A stretch of 64,000 nucleotides of DNA from Pohlia nutans. Its lineage: Eukaryota; Streptophyta; Bryopsida; Bryales; Mniaceae. The notes under the pieces are model-generated. The model saw nothing but the letters and a program-made list of their open reading frames with translations, searched no databases and was not told the origin of the DNA. A program made the translations under genes and the position numbers. Position 1 is the first letter of the stretch. Every line of letters starts with the position of its first letter. Positions 23,201 to 35,800 of this stretch are shown one piece after another. The stretch lies in the NCBI GenBank assembly GCA_022496805.1, contig CM040092.1, forward strand, positions 20,106,113 through 20,170,112, read 5' to 3'.

Positions 23201-24938
23201 CGTTGCTTATGCAAATGGATTATCTGATGCGCAGCTTCCCCCTCTCATTACCAAGAAGGAAGATCTGCTTGACCGCTACCACTCGGTAAGACTTTCTCTT
23301 TCCTCATTTTCTGACCAACACATGCAATTTTCTTCACTGATGAATTTACCCCTTAAGGACCAAGAAGCCCGAATTGGGCCTCATGTTTTTTTTACAGTTC
23401 TGTGGACTTCCTTTTGTTCAAATTTGTTTGTTTATTGACCAACATATGCAATGTTCTTCACTGATTCCAGTGATATAAATTCAGTCTCATCTGAATTGTA
23501 TTTTTCACAATATGTTCAATTGAATTTGTAATTTTGAAACCACGAATCCTTGGTCCTTTGGGGTTAAATTTAGCCCCATCTGAATTGCATTTTTTACAAT
23601 ATGGTCATTTTAAACTACAATCCTTTTGTTAAATAAGCAATTCTACTACATCAGGTTCCCAAGATGTCCTCTCAGCCTCGTCCAGTCTGTCTATTCATGG
23701 ATCACTGAAGAGAACCCACTTCAATGAAGAGCTTCTTCTATTGGTGCTCCTCTCCATTGAATTTGAACACTGCTTTCGTTAAAGTATGTGGATTACGCAC
23801 AAAATTATGATTATGATTAAGTTTCATGGAGTTGGGAATCGCCAAGCCTCTTATTGTGTACTAGATAGAGTACTCTATAAGCTCTGCTATGGCATTTAGC
23901 CGGTGCATGCTATCTCCAAGTCGCAAAGCACCCACTACACAACGTGGCAAGCCCATGGAGTACTCTATCTAGCATAGCCTAGACACGTTACACATTAGTA
24001 GTCTTATTTTGAGTACACTATGAAGAGTTGAGAATAGAAAGAGATGAGGAGTTTACAAAGATTTGGAATACACTACGAAGATTGTGTGCATAGGAAAATG
24101 CATTACGGGTTGTAACCGTACTGCTTAGAACCAATTTGAAGCTGCCACAGCTGGTCCTGATTTCCTGGAGTAGGCTATGTTATGAATGACAATCATTAAC
24201 GTGGGAATACCATAAACCGTGAAGGCCCAAAAGTTGTGCAGTAGATTGACATTGAAACAGTTAAGGCTGTGACTATAAACCGTTTTTTAGGAGATTAGTG
24301 TTGACCAATCGGCTTCTTGTATTTTCTTTATTTTGGGTAGAATGATGGCTGAGCCCATATATTGACTTTGGATTAGTCCTAGTATCGGTTTAAGATGAGC
24401 CTATGTAATCACTAAGGGGTTTGAAATACTTCCCACTTAGAAAAATTGTAGGAAAATATTTATATGGGATAAAAATATGAAATCACTTTGCCTCTTTATG
24501 ATTTCTTCTCTTCTATATAGAAAAATTGAGTCTTAAGATACAATTTTATTTCTAATATCCAAATCTCCTTATTTTCACGGTTTCTGGTATTTCTATGCTA
24601 CCTCCTTGTTATGTAATTTTGCAGTCTATTTTTTACAAATGAAAAACTTGTGTGCACATAACATAGCACATGCTTGTTTTAATGGGTGGTGTTGTTCTTT
24701 CTTGCAGCATACGAAGCAATGCGTGTGCTGCAGCGGGGCGCTGGAGGGATTCAAGAAGGCGCAAACAGCGCTCTGTATGTTGGCCATTTTGGCCACCGCT
24801 GCGGGAGCTGCGATCACTGCGACGCCCCAGCGCTACATTGCAGTGGCAATTGGAGTGTTGGCAGCGTTCATGGCGTGGGGCTTGAATGGTGTGATCCGGT
24901 CATTTTACTACAAAGGCTGGGATCATGCTCGGTTATAG
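20288..24938 (+). CDS. PTC52: Rieske mononuclear iron oxygenase, PAO/PTC52 family (plastid)
   Basis: Seven exons join in frame: 20288-20426, 20525-20744, 20935-21054, 21488-21820, 22500-22654, 23073-23285 and 24708-24938 (TAG). They encode 470 residues after the unresolved transit-peptide exon. The Rieske centre is seen as CPHRLAPFSEG and CCYHGW (C-x-H...C-x2-H). The mononuclear iron site follows as ENLVDPSHVPVAHHG (Asn/Asp and two His). The C-terminus has a redox-type C-x2-C (KQCVCCSG) and two hydrophobic helices (LCMLAILATAAG and VAIGVLAAFMAW), as in PAO, PTC52 and TIC55. Family members act at plastid inner membranes on chlorophyll-related substrates with ferredoxin as electron donor. Within the family I favour PTC52 over pheophorbide a oxygenase, by wording only. 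Introns carry MITEs and telomere-like repeats; exons are GC-richer. Confidence 0.85.
22699..23052. mobile_element. Tourist-like MITE inside a telomere-like repeat (intron 6 of the oxygenase gene)
   Basis: Element about 22714-23032, diverged from and inverted relative to 45611-45933 (shared ATAATCACATCCAAGATTTGG, AGCTATAGAGGGACTATAGAAGC). The flanks are CCCTAAACCCTAAA on the left (22700-22713) and TAAACCCTAAACCCTAAAC on the right (23033-23051). The TAA on each side fits a 3-bp target duplication taken within the repeat. The left TIR is damaged (ACATGCACACCC); the right is GCGCATGCTC. Confidence 0.75.
23345..23567. mobile_element. TTAA-flanked short MITE, copy 1 (intron 7 of the oxygenase gene)
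   Basis: Element 23349-23563 with ends CCCCTTAAGGACCAAGAAGCC and GGTCCTTTGGGG. Left flank TTTA (one change), right flank TTAA. The interior shares ATGTGGACTTC or a variant, ACCAACACATGCAA and CACAATATG with the full copy at 35600-35828. Confidence 0.75.
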
Positions 24939-25459
24939 TTTCCTAGCTTGTGTCGATTCTCATGCTTCATTTGTACATTATACGCTGTAATAATTTCCTG
25001 TGAGTGGACCAGTATTTTCAGAGTGGACTTGTAAAGCTAAGAGCAAGCTTCCGGATGGCGTCATGAGAGGATGGAGAAATGCCGCCCGGGGAGTGCAGGC
25101 TCAGTTTGTAACTTTCTTGTGTATGATAATACATGATGCTTAACCTGAAAGGACATGGCTTTCTCGATTCCTACACCCAAAATCTCTTTTAAGCATGATT
25201 CTCTTTTTAGTTTACTTTTATTCTATTCTAAAGAAGTATAGATGCCTTAAATATGTTCGATTTGGTATTTTAAAAACTCCATTTGGTTCATCAGAGTGGA
25301 AATCATGAGCAAGATTCTCCGGTAAGCTTGTGAGGCTTAGTATGTCCTTTACAGGTTAAGGATCGCTTTGGAGATGAATTTCATGTGAGATTATTGGCTC
25401 TTGTTACATGAATCTTCAATTTCATGCCCCAGGTTAATTCTATAGTATAGAATCCATTA

Positions 25460-26095
25460 ATAGTTCATATGTTTGTCGATGTGGGAGGAACAGCTGGGAT
25501 GTGCATTTCCTCGTCATTTCGCAGAGTTAGTGTTTCACCAAATCATCTGAAGAAGTTCCTGGTTTGGGATTTGTATTGATGGGCCCCTTGGTCAGAGGCA
25601 GTTTAAAAAAAATGGATATACCAGTGAGTGTATCCACTCCATCGCACGGTATTCTTTAGTAAAAGGCCAAAGAATAGTTCGCTCTGCGCTGACCACTCGG
25701 TTACTGAGGGATGTCCTGCAGGACCTCCGTGTATGTAAGGTAACTATACCTTAAAGCGACCACCTTACCAACTGAGCTTATTTACACATAAAACAGAAAA
25801 TATTTTTAGTGGGTCTTAATAGCAAGTTCAACAGGATTCCAACGCACTTTAGCATGCATTATTTGGACACTATGAATAAGTTATGAATTTCCAAAGTGCT
25901 GACTATAGGTTGACCTTAAAGCGACCCTAAACTCTGATGTTCAAATTGTGCACATTCTCATCAATAGTAGGGCGTCAAAATCTACTTATTATGGAAGATT
26001 GAGCTAGGGACGATTTAAGGAAAGGGTCGCTTTTAGATATAGTTACCTTAGAGATAGAAATGCCGAACCTTCACCGATGCCTGTGGGATAAATCG
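25460..26095. repeat. Duplicated intergenic segment, copy with MITE
   Basis: The sequence 25550-25737 plus 26049-26095 is a diverged copy of 27050-27270. Shared text includes TTGATGGGCCC, GCGCACGGTATTC, GGACCTCC and AGAGATAGAAATGCCGAACC. The MITE at 25738-26048 splits this copy and not the other. Confidence 0.7.
25736..26050. mobile_element. Stowaway-like MITE, copy 2 with TA duplication
   Basis: Element 25738-26048 between TA and TA. Ends AGGTAACTATACCTTAAAGC and its near-inverse. The empty paralogous site at about 27221-27230 reads TTATGTAGAGATAG, while here it reads GTATGTA[element]TAGAGATAG. The target duplication is therefore exactly TA. Confidence 0.85.
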
Positions 26096-27039
26096 TTAAG
26101 TTATTAGTTTTTGCAACATTGAAGCTCAGTTCCATCTTCTCAGGAATGTATGTCAGCAAATCAGCTGTGCAGTTGTTTCAAAAAATATATAAAATAAATC
26201 AGTTGTGCAGCAGATCATTCATTGGGAACTGAAGGCAGGTAGGTTAGCACTTAGCACGGAGAGGAACTGTAGTTGTCGGAGAGGGCAGTTGGTCACATCC
26301 TACGTAGATTCCATTTCCAAGTTCTTCAAGGACTTTCGTTCAGAGAATAGCTTTGGTACCAAAATGTTGTCAGTGGTACAGCCATATAGGCAATTTTGTG
26401 TGGGACATGTAGCATGCGAGAGTTGCGTCTCCATTGGTTGCCAATCAAAGAATTCCATAGTACCAATCCCCTTCATCCATGGAGGCTTATTTCATTGCCT
26501 ATCTTTAGGCCTAGTTCACACGATTAGAAGTCCCTCAAATTAGCTCTCCTTAGAACTGTCATGTCATTATATTGAAGATACCATATCTCAAAAGGTGAAA
26601 TGATTCACTATCTCTTGTTACAAGCAACTTTGTTCATCTAAAATCCAATTTATTGTAAACAATCGATAAGATTCATCTATATCTTTGTATTACCCGTGGT
26701 GTGAACCAAGCCTTAGAGCATTCACACCTATGCCATGGAAGGGTCTGACACACTGAAGAAAAATTGAATGAAAAATGTTGCAGAAACTTCTAAATAGTCT
26801 TTGGGTCCTCAATTACAGCCCTGTTAAACAATGACCCTTCAAATCTAAGTTTAATTGAATATATATCCCACATTCTACTTGTGATTGATCCATGGACTAG
26901 TATGAGGGTGGAGAATTGTAAGTTCACAAGCTCTTCAAATATAGATGAATAATTTTAGCGTGCAAGGGTCCTAACAACTCTTGATAACATCCAGAATATC
27001 AGAAAGCCTCAATCTAGATTGTGGGATGCTACAATCATC

Positions 27040-27275
27040 TCTAATGAATTTTCTGGTTAGAAGTTTATGTTGATGGGCCCTTCACTTGGTGAGGGGCAGT
27101 CCAAAAAAAACGGTATACCGGTGTGTAGGCAGCGCACGGTATTCATTAGTAAAATGCAAAAAATAGTTCCTTCTGTGCTGGCCAAATAGTTAATTGAACT
27201 TAATTTGCAGGACCTCCCTTTATGTAGAGATAGAAATGCCGAACCCTCACCATTGCTCGTGGGATAAACAGGTCC
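27040..27275. repeat. Duplicated intergenic segment, empty-site copy
   Basis: Paralogue of 25550-26095 without the MITE. No protein family is recognisable in either copy. Confidence 0.65.
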
Positions 27276-27279
27276 AGTT

Positions 27280-28310
27280 GCTATGCTCATTCCAATGATT
27301 AGAATGATTAGAAATTACACCACATTTATGGACATGTAAGTGGTAGATCCCTAAAAGGCTTTCTTCGTATAGTTGGGATTATTCCTCAAATCTGGGACTG
27401 TCTCGGACCCAAGTATTTTGAGTTTTTTTGTTGTGCAAAGGTACAAAATTATTGGTTTCATTCCTGTCGTACTTCGATGTCATGATGTACTATACTTGTA
27501 AGGAACCTAGACATAACTTTTTCTTTGTTCCATCTTCATATACCATGTTTTCAAATTGTGCACTGTTTGGAGAGCATTGCACTGTCCATTGCATCTTTTC
27601 AAAACGTGCACTGTTTAGAAAGCTTTAGAGCCATCATTGGACTGCATACCGTATATTGCAGCTTGTGTGTTAGAATTGACTTGCAATTGTCATTTTGGAG
27701 AGCTGCAAATCTGCCTGAACTAGTTGCTTGGCTATTCCTGTAAGTGTTGCAATTGAAGGACATACCTTACCTTTCTAATCTCCTCAGGATATTCAACGTT
27801 GATTGTCATTCTGTTCCGGTTGCCATTGTTATTTTCCACAGAAATCTCATGGCTACAATGACGTAACATTACCGTAGTAAGGCAGTGAAAAGGCACCCCA
27901 ACAGTCAACAGTGAATGACTAGAGGCAGTATATTCTGCCCGGGGCTGCACTGTACTAAACATGTACAAGTATACGTGAGTGCACAGAAGGGGTAACACAT
28001 TTAGAACTGAAAATATTCACATATACTTACATTAAACATATATTTAAAACGGAATATATCTTAGACATGATTTCTCGTATACAAGGGGGTTTTTAGAAGG
28101 GGTCATGAATGCACGTGATTCTCAAACATAATGTAGAGTGCACCCCGGGATATTCTGCTTCTGTTAGTCTTAACCTTGAGCTAAACAAGCTATAATTATA
28201 CATTGAACATTGAGCAAAGGCATCCCAGTTGCATGTTAATAACGTTATGAATCCATCTCAGAATTACCATAGTCGGCTTCTTAAATATTCTCAAAATTTC
28301 TTGTTTAGAA
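27280..28310. repeat. Arm of an inverted duplication with 44640-45262
   Basis: Segments such as GATTAGAAATTACACCACATTTATGGACATGTAA, TTTTGGAGAGCTGCAAATCTGCC and CCACAGAAATCTCATGGCTACAATGA recur as reverse complements at 44860-45262, downstream of the L7Ae-like gene. About 300 bp at 27345-27650 is present only in this arm. The duplicated region seems to be the 3' flank of that gene. Confidence 0.7.
27930..28157. mobile_element. CCCGGGG hAT-like MITE, copy 2 with perfect 8-bp duplication
   Basis: Element 27938-28149 (212 bp) between ATATTCTG at 27930-27937 and 28150-28157. Ends CCCGGGGCTGCACTGTAC and the near-inverse GTAGAGTGCACCCCGGG. The other arm of the inverted duplication (about 44935-44965) has the uninterrupted site, so the 8-bp duplication is confirmed. 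Eight bases point to the hAT superfamily. Confidence 0.88.
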
Positions 28311-29240
28311 AAATATCTTGATTTGCCTTCCATATTGTACAGTTAGGTCCAATTTGCTTACAAATTCCCCTGTGTAAGAAAAAAATTCAGAAACTTTGAA
28401 TAATGCATGTGTACTCAAAAATGATCCGATTTGGAAACTGTACAGTGCGTTGCAATCACATTGGAGTGTACTACAATATCATTACAATTTTACACATGTA
28501 TTAGTGAAAATCATACAACAAGTGAGTGAAAGCATGGTAAACTGAACCACTTGTGATCCCTATGAAGAAGCAACAATGCAGGGTTTAAAAATCTATTAAA
28601 TTTTATTTTTGTGAGTTATTTTTGTGGATAAAATAAAAGATACAATGTTTAACAAAGTCTAACCAAAAAAATTGGAAAAATCATGTTCAATAAATACTTA
28701 TGTGTGTTATAGTAAGGTTAAAGCAGTTAAAATTGGAAAAGTAGTTCTAACCGAATTGAAAAGTAGATACAAAACATGTTGAGATTGCATTATATATGTA
28801 TCTTTTCAAGAATTTTTTTCTTTGGAGCCCTTGAATACACAATGAACTTATAGAATATATAATTTATATTCATATTGAACATGATTCAATTCATCAGATT
28901 TGCTTTCGAAGTTTGTTTTAGACATCTATTTTCAAGCTTTACTTTTAGTAACTTTTTTTAATATTTTAATTTGAAACTTTGGATTGAAGTACCTAATAGA
29001 ACTATGGAGGGCTCTACCAAATTAGAACTTAAATATGTGATTTTTTAGTGTAATTTATAGCCTTTAACCAAGAAAATTGAAGTACCTAATAGAACTATAG
29101 AGGACTCTATCAAATTAGAACTTAAATATATGATTTTTTAGTCGTAATTTATGGCCTTTGACCAAGAAAATTGTAATTTCAGCACTAAGGATGACTTTAA
29201 TTGTTCAATTTATACTATACACTATAAAAATACTATCTAT
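28158..29240. other. Gene-free stretch with a 93-bp tandem duplication
   Basis: AT-rich. The unit at 28985-29077 (GAAGTACCTAATAGAACTAT...CCAAGAAAATT) is repeated at 29078-29171. Nothing else is recognised. Confidence 0.7.
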
Positions 29241-29254
29241 GTACCGTATACACT

Positions 29255-29400
29255 ATTTATCATTGAGTGCTCCCACCCTTCGCTTCAATTACGTGTTCAT
29301 TCTAGCAAGCATATTTGAAATGAGCTTTTGAAATTGTTCTTGAGATACTTCAGCCCATACTTGTTGAAAGATTTGGATCATTTCCTCTTTGTTCATCTTT
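29255..29400 (-). pseudogene. Tc1/mariner transposase C-terminal relic
   Basis: On the minus strand MNKEEMIQIFQQVWAEVSQEQFQKLISNM aligns with the end of the fuller transposase at 42407-43417 (DKQEMMQTSEVVWNEVSIDKLQNLIASM). An internal stop follows RMNT. The rest of the element is lost. Confidence 0.6.
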
Positions 29401-29855
29401 TGGCATAAAAAGCACACATTCAAAGCCTTCAAATATCATCATATCCAAGAAGGCACCCAAGGAAGAGCTTGAAGATAAATTGAACAGAATCATGCAACTC
29501 ACTGCAAACATAAGTTTCTCAAACGAAGTTACCGTAGCAGTGGCAAACTTATTACATCTATTTACAAAGAAAATAAAATTAGCTGAGGACATTGTGGCAA
29601 ATTCATCCAGATATCTTCCATAGGATATCTATCACCTTGTGGTTTTTAAAGTCTAAATTTGGCAAATTCTTTGCCAAATAAAATAAAATAAACCCTGTGT
29701 TCCTCTCTGTGTGTCTGTCTGTTTGTCTGAGTGTTTTATGCTTCCTACATGGATGCATGGTTTCCCATCATATCAATATCGATATGGCTGGTTTCCCATC
29801 ATATGCATATCAATATGGTTGGTTTCTACTACATGGAAGGTAAAGAGCTCTCCGG

Positions 29856-32800
29856 TTATTGTTTAGCCTGTTTGCGGGCCGCTTTTGCAGCTCGGGCGGC
29901 TTCATCTGCTTCCACACGTTTGGCATGGGAGGTGAGTGTGTCCATGAGCAACGGAGGAGCAAACATGGGAGTGCCATTGTTTTCTTCCGAGTCTATGCAG
30001 AAGGACAGCAAGATGGTATCAATGGCCATCTCTACTACTCCAAAGAACATGCCTGCTGCCAGGTACCCCACAAACCAGCAAAACTGGGCAACAACACCAC
30101 CACCACCAGGATCAGTGCAGTAAAACAAACTGGAAAGAAAATAAATCAAAATGGTAACACATTTTTCGCTATAGGTGACACCTGCTTTTTGAAGCCCCAA
30201 AAAACACTGATGTATGGTGTACCCAAACCTCTTTAATATCACCTTCTCTAATATCAAGTGATCCTTTGTTCTCTCACCAAACCTTTGAAAACACACTGAT
30301 TGATTCAGAACTCACACTAATATCCTCTCACTGTCACACTCTGTTATGTCACAAAAAGCTGCATAATGAGGAATTCAACGAGAAGTTCCCCATGCAAGCA
30401 CTTCCTTAATGTCAGTTTTACATGCAACACTCTTGACTATCACACATTTTTACATGACTCTCACACACTTTTATATGCAACACTGTTGATTCACACACTT
30501 TTACATGCAACACTCTTGACTGACACACTTTTACATGTAACACAATAGATTGTCACATACTTTTACATCCAACATTATTGGTTGTCAAATTTTTACATGC
30601 AACACAATTGATTGTCACAGTTTTATATGCAAACCTATTGATTGTTAACAATGTCACTGTATGCATTTTGGGCTTCTGGGCTATGACATTAAAGAGGTTT
30701 GTATGTATCTACACAGAAACTGGGATCTAGAACAAAGAGAACATTCAACAAAGTAGCAAAAAGGAATACTGGTTAGAGCAGAGGAAGTTACAAATACAAC
30801 AACCACTTGCAACAATTTTCTAATTTTTCTATGTTTCGATTATCTGCATACAGACACGATTTGGAAGAAAGAGATGATGATGGTGCTCACCAGCACAGGG
30901 AAGAGAGGTGAGGAGACTTTGTCATGGCCAGTCTTGTAGGTCTTGGTGTCCAGCATCAAGAAGGCAAAGAGGGCACAGGCTAAACTCACGACCACTTTTC
31001 CAAGGAATAAGATCAAGTCGCCGATGATATTCACAGCTGCCACTCTCAACACGTTGTTCACAATCAGCCCTGTTGCCTTGGCTGCTGCCCGGCAGAAGCC
31101 CTTCCCATTTATGGCAATCTGCACATACCGTAGTCGGTCGTCAGGATCGGCAAAAAATAATTATAAAAAGAGAAGTCCAAAGCTTTAGGAAATTACTTTT
31201 TTCAAAAGAATTCCATTTGGTATGGTGAAAAAAAGAATCTTAGAGAATAGCCACATAATTTGACATTTATTGGAAGCAATTTTCCAAAATTAATAATTAT
31301 TCGGCCAGATACCGTAATGCCAAGTTTCAGGCCAACCATGTTACTCTCTCTTTGGCTGGTCAGAAAAGAATATATTTTTACATAATCCTCTTAGTAGATT
31401 ATAAGGGGTCCTAGTGGATTATGAGGGATCATACATTGTGTGCTACATTTGTTGAGTAGCTGAAGCAATGTTATAGCTTGTTAAGCAACATTTAGGAACC
31501 GCAATGTTGTTTCCTAATGTTGCTAACAAATGTAGCAATCAATGTGTGATTCTAATAGGGGTTTTCATGATTCTAAAGACCTCCCTATATAATTATGAGG
31601 AGGCCTCTATGACCATAAGGAGATCTCTCCATGTGAAGAAGATTCTCCTTTAAAGATGTCTAAAACTTCAAAAAAACCCCATAATCTACTCAATGTGAAT
31701 CTTTCAGTCAAAGCTCTCAAAAAGTTATATCTAGTTCAAAAGTTGGATTCACCATGACGAAAAAAAATTGAGCCTCTCTTTTTTTAACATTTTTGAGTAG
31801 TTCGTATGAAAACTTTCTTTTGTCCAAGTTTATTTACTTTTGGACCAACACAAGGACTCTATTTGAAGTATATTTTTTTCACACATTTTAAAACAAGGAA
31901 TCCTTGGTCCTTGAGGAGTTAATTTAGACAAATCACGTACCACGATATAAGCATTCCGGTTGATGAACTTGATGGTCCACTCGATGCAACCCAAGCAACA
32001 TTGCGCACAACAGCAGCAGATGGTGATGAAGCATCCACCGGGCGCGGCTTCCAAGACCTTGAGCTTCTTCCGAATCATTTCCAGCAGAAACCGAATCATT
32101 TCGATAATGGCCACCAACAAAGAGCCAAATGCCATGGACCCCAAACTGTACCGAAACACCCTCTTTGCTGATGACAGTACTGGCAGCCACCCCATATCCT
32201 GAACCAGCACATGTACCAAAACGTTTACAACATGTATAATTGGAGTTAATATTCTTGCATAATTCATAGCAATATGAATGAACTCAGGTTCATTCCTTCC
32301 CTTTTTTTTTTAACACAAGGTCAGCAACTCCCCTTTACCCTACTTCAAAGATAACTCTATTAGGCCCCACCTGCACCAAGCAAATAAGAAGTAGCTAAAC
32401 AAGTGTTACTTTCCTATACTTCTCTTTGATTCTCCTGACCATGAATGGAGAAGTAACTACTTGATTCCAAAATCTTCACGCATAAGATATTTTAACTAAC
32501 TCTTAACTAGTAGATGAGAGCATGAGTTAGCTAAACAATGTTACCTAACTGCTCTTGTACTCACTAGATGCGGGCACATTTTTAGCTAACCGCTCTTAAC
32601 ATTTGTTCGCTACTTGCTTGATACGGACAGGGCCTTATCACAACAGTGTGCTTTCCTTGTAGATTAGAAAATTTACAATTCAACTCAGAAAACTTCACAA
32701 TGTGATTTTGGCAACGTGACACTCAATTATAGCTCATTTGGCACGCACCCTTCAAAATGATACTCTCCAATATCTTCTTATCACAAACATATCACCCTTA

Positions 32801-35800
32801 GGAATTCACACTTACTAGATCCCATTCAAAGTTTCACAACTCTAAATAAAAAATGTTAAGAGATTGATTCTCTACATTGACATCCTCTCATCACAAACAT
32901 ATGATCAGCCTCTTGATCCCGGGTTGGTTCCCATTCAAAGTTTGACAGCTTTGGTTTGAGAATGGTATTAAGGGTTTTAGTGAGTGCACAATAACAAATT
33001 TGCCAACATAAAGAGCAATCATCCTCTTATCACAAACATATCACCCTCATGAATCCAAGCTTGTTCCCATTCAATGTCCACTACAAGCAGTGGCGTCGTT
33101 TCTCACTCTCGAGAATCCTGTCCATTGTCACTTTTTACTGTACATACTTGTCCTACGTGACGAATCGCACTCACCAAGTCCAACCAAAAAATTGGTGAGT
33201 GCGTAGTGGCGCCGTTTGACTCACAGAAGGGAGTGAAAAGCGACGCCTTCTCCTTGTAGTGGTCTAACAGCTTTGCCTAAAACAAATGGTATGCAAGTTT
33301 TACAAAAAGAAATTTGCCAAAACGAGGATGTAGAGACTCACAGCAGTTTCGCCCCTGGCCCAGTAATAAGCCGCGACGGCACCAGCAATGGTGGTCAAAC
33401 AGCAAGCAGTGATGAATTGGGTAGTCCAAAAGAAACCGAAGAAGTGGTACAGAATAGCCCACACTAAATGCTTGGGGTGGTGCAAGTCATAGCCACAGCA
33501 GCTGGTGTCGGTAACATTCCCCAGCGTCAGATCATAAGCCGCACAGCTATTGTTGCAGTTGTTCCGAGTCACATTGCCTGCACTGAACAGGTACAGCAAC
33601 CCTGCTACCCAATAGATCAAAAATGCACTTTGAAACACAAAGGGCACTATTGGATAGAAAATTAGGCTTGGTATTGCCCCAATCGCCTTTGCAGCCACCT
33701 GCATTGCCATCACAACCAATGTACAGGGAGATCCGACAGTTAGTATAAAATCAGCCAAATGAAATTGCCAAATTATCGGTTGAAATTCATAGTTTTAGGC
33801 TAAAATCTGGATGAATTTTGTGATACTCGGGTGCTACCTAGGTGACACATAGGTAATAACCGGATGGGTTCTTGTTTAAAACCACCTGCTTTGTAAAATA
33901 TTGGATTTTAGCTGGTTCCCTTGGAAAACTCCCCGTTCATTGATCACAACACACCACCTTCTTCAAACAACTCCCTCTAGAAAAAGGAAATTCATCCAAT
34001 TTCTTTTTATGCACAATTTTGAGCTCATAACATTGGGAGGTAAGGACTTCAATTGGGCTTTATGTGTTGTTCTTTTTTTAGCATTTTTGAATAGGTCCTA
34101 TGTAGAATTCTTTTTGTTTAAATTTAGAACTTTCTTTTTGTGCAATGTCCTTCAGATTCTAGTGACATAAATTTTGGTCCCATCCAAATTATATTTTTCA
34201 CAATATGATTGATTGAATATATGTCATTCCAAAACCACGAATCCTTGGTCCTTCAAGGGATAAGCCACTCTATTTATGTCACAATTTGAAAGTCATATCA
34301 CTATGTATCAATAGTATACATATTTCAATTTTAAATATAAGATGTTGATACATAGTGATCACAAAGTGGCACAAATAGGGTGACCAAAAGCTCCAAGAAG
34401 AAGAGAGACGTTGACCACTCACCGAGTGGCATGCATTTTCCTCTATAATGAAGGTTTTATTTTGGATTGCAAAACTGTTATGACACAAGGTACACCCTTT
34501 GTTCTGCATACTGTATGCTACATTATTAAAATTTTACTTGAAAACACCTTTATGAACATGGGTCACTTCATTTAAGAAACTCACATTATTTAAGTTGCTT
34601 CAGACACTCACATTATTTTATATATTATGTAAGTCTACCAACATTCCATAAAAAGAACATGAATCCACATAAACCATACTAAATAGAATTAAAGGTGTAG
34701 CTAAAAAAAACATTTTTTGACGAATTTTTAATTTTTTAAAAAGTAATCATTTGTAAGGAAAAAGTTGAATCTGCTAATGTAAATAATGGATGAGGAATTT
34801 GTACCTTGATTACTGCAACAGCAATTATGAGACGTTTGAGCAGAACGAGAGTGACGAGCACTACAATAACAAAGACTACTGACATGATCACCGCCACTAT
34901 CTTCAAGTGGTTAGCCTCCTGCACACAAAAATTGCCAAAGATACAAAATAAGAAAGTATTGGATCCATAGCTTCAATTTGTACATAATTCTCGTAAGCAA
35001 TTCTAGGACCCCAATCTAAAGCATGTTATGTAAGAATGATGGCAATAATTTCCAATTATTTAAAAAAGAAAAGTTGACAAATCGACTAGCAATGTAAACG
35101 ATTTCATGAGGTAAATGATTTCATAAGGGAAAGGATCCGTACACTATCAGAAGATGACAACACTTTGTCAGCACCATTTCCTACTACACCTGTAACAACG
35201 TCCTTCCCAATCCATCCAGCTGCACACCAAAACCCCCATATCAAACTTCACGTGACTTTTTGTTCACTTAATTTCAACACCAAGCTACATTCTTAAGTTT
35301 ATTCTAATGTGGGTCACTTTATTTCAAGCGATGTTTTCACTCAATCATCATCTAATGACTTGACAAATGAAAAGAATATACATATTCCTATGCTTCAATG
35401 ACAAGTAAGGCACTCGTAAACACAAGAACGTAGCTCTGTAAAAGAATTAACCCCTAAAGGTCCAAAGGATTCATGGTTTTAAAATGACAAATTCAAGCAA
35501 TCATATTGTGAAAAAGATAATTCAGATGGAACCAAATGCTCTATCATCAAAATCAATAAAGAACGTTGCACGTGTTGATCAGAAAACAAATAAAGTTAAC
35601 CCCTAAAGGACCAAAAAGCCCAAACTGGGCCTCATGTTTTTCTTAGCAGCTTTGAGTAGGTCTTATGTGGACTTCTTTTTGTTCAAATTTACTTATTTTG
35701 ACCAACACATGCAATGTTTTTCACTGATTCTAGTGATATAAAATTTGGTCTCATCCAAATTATGTGTTTCACAATATGACCAATTGAATTTGACATTTTT

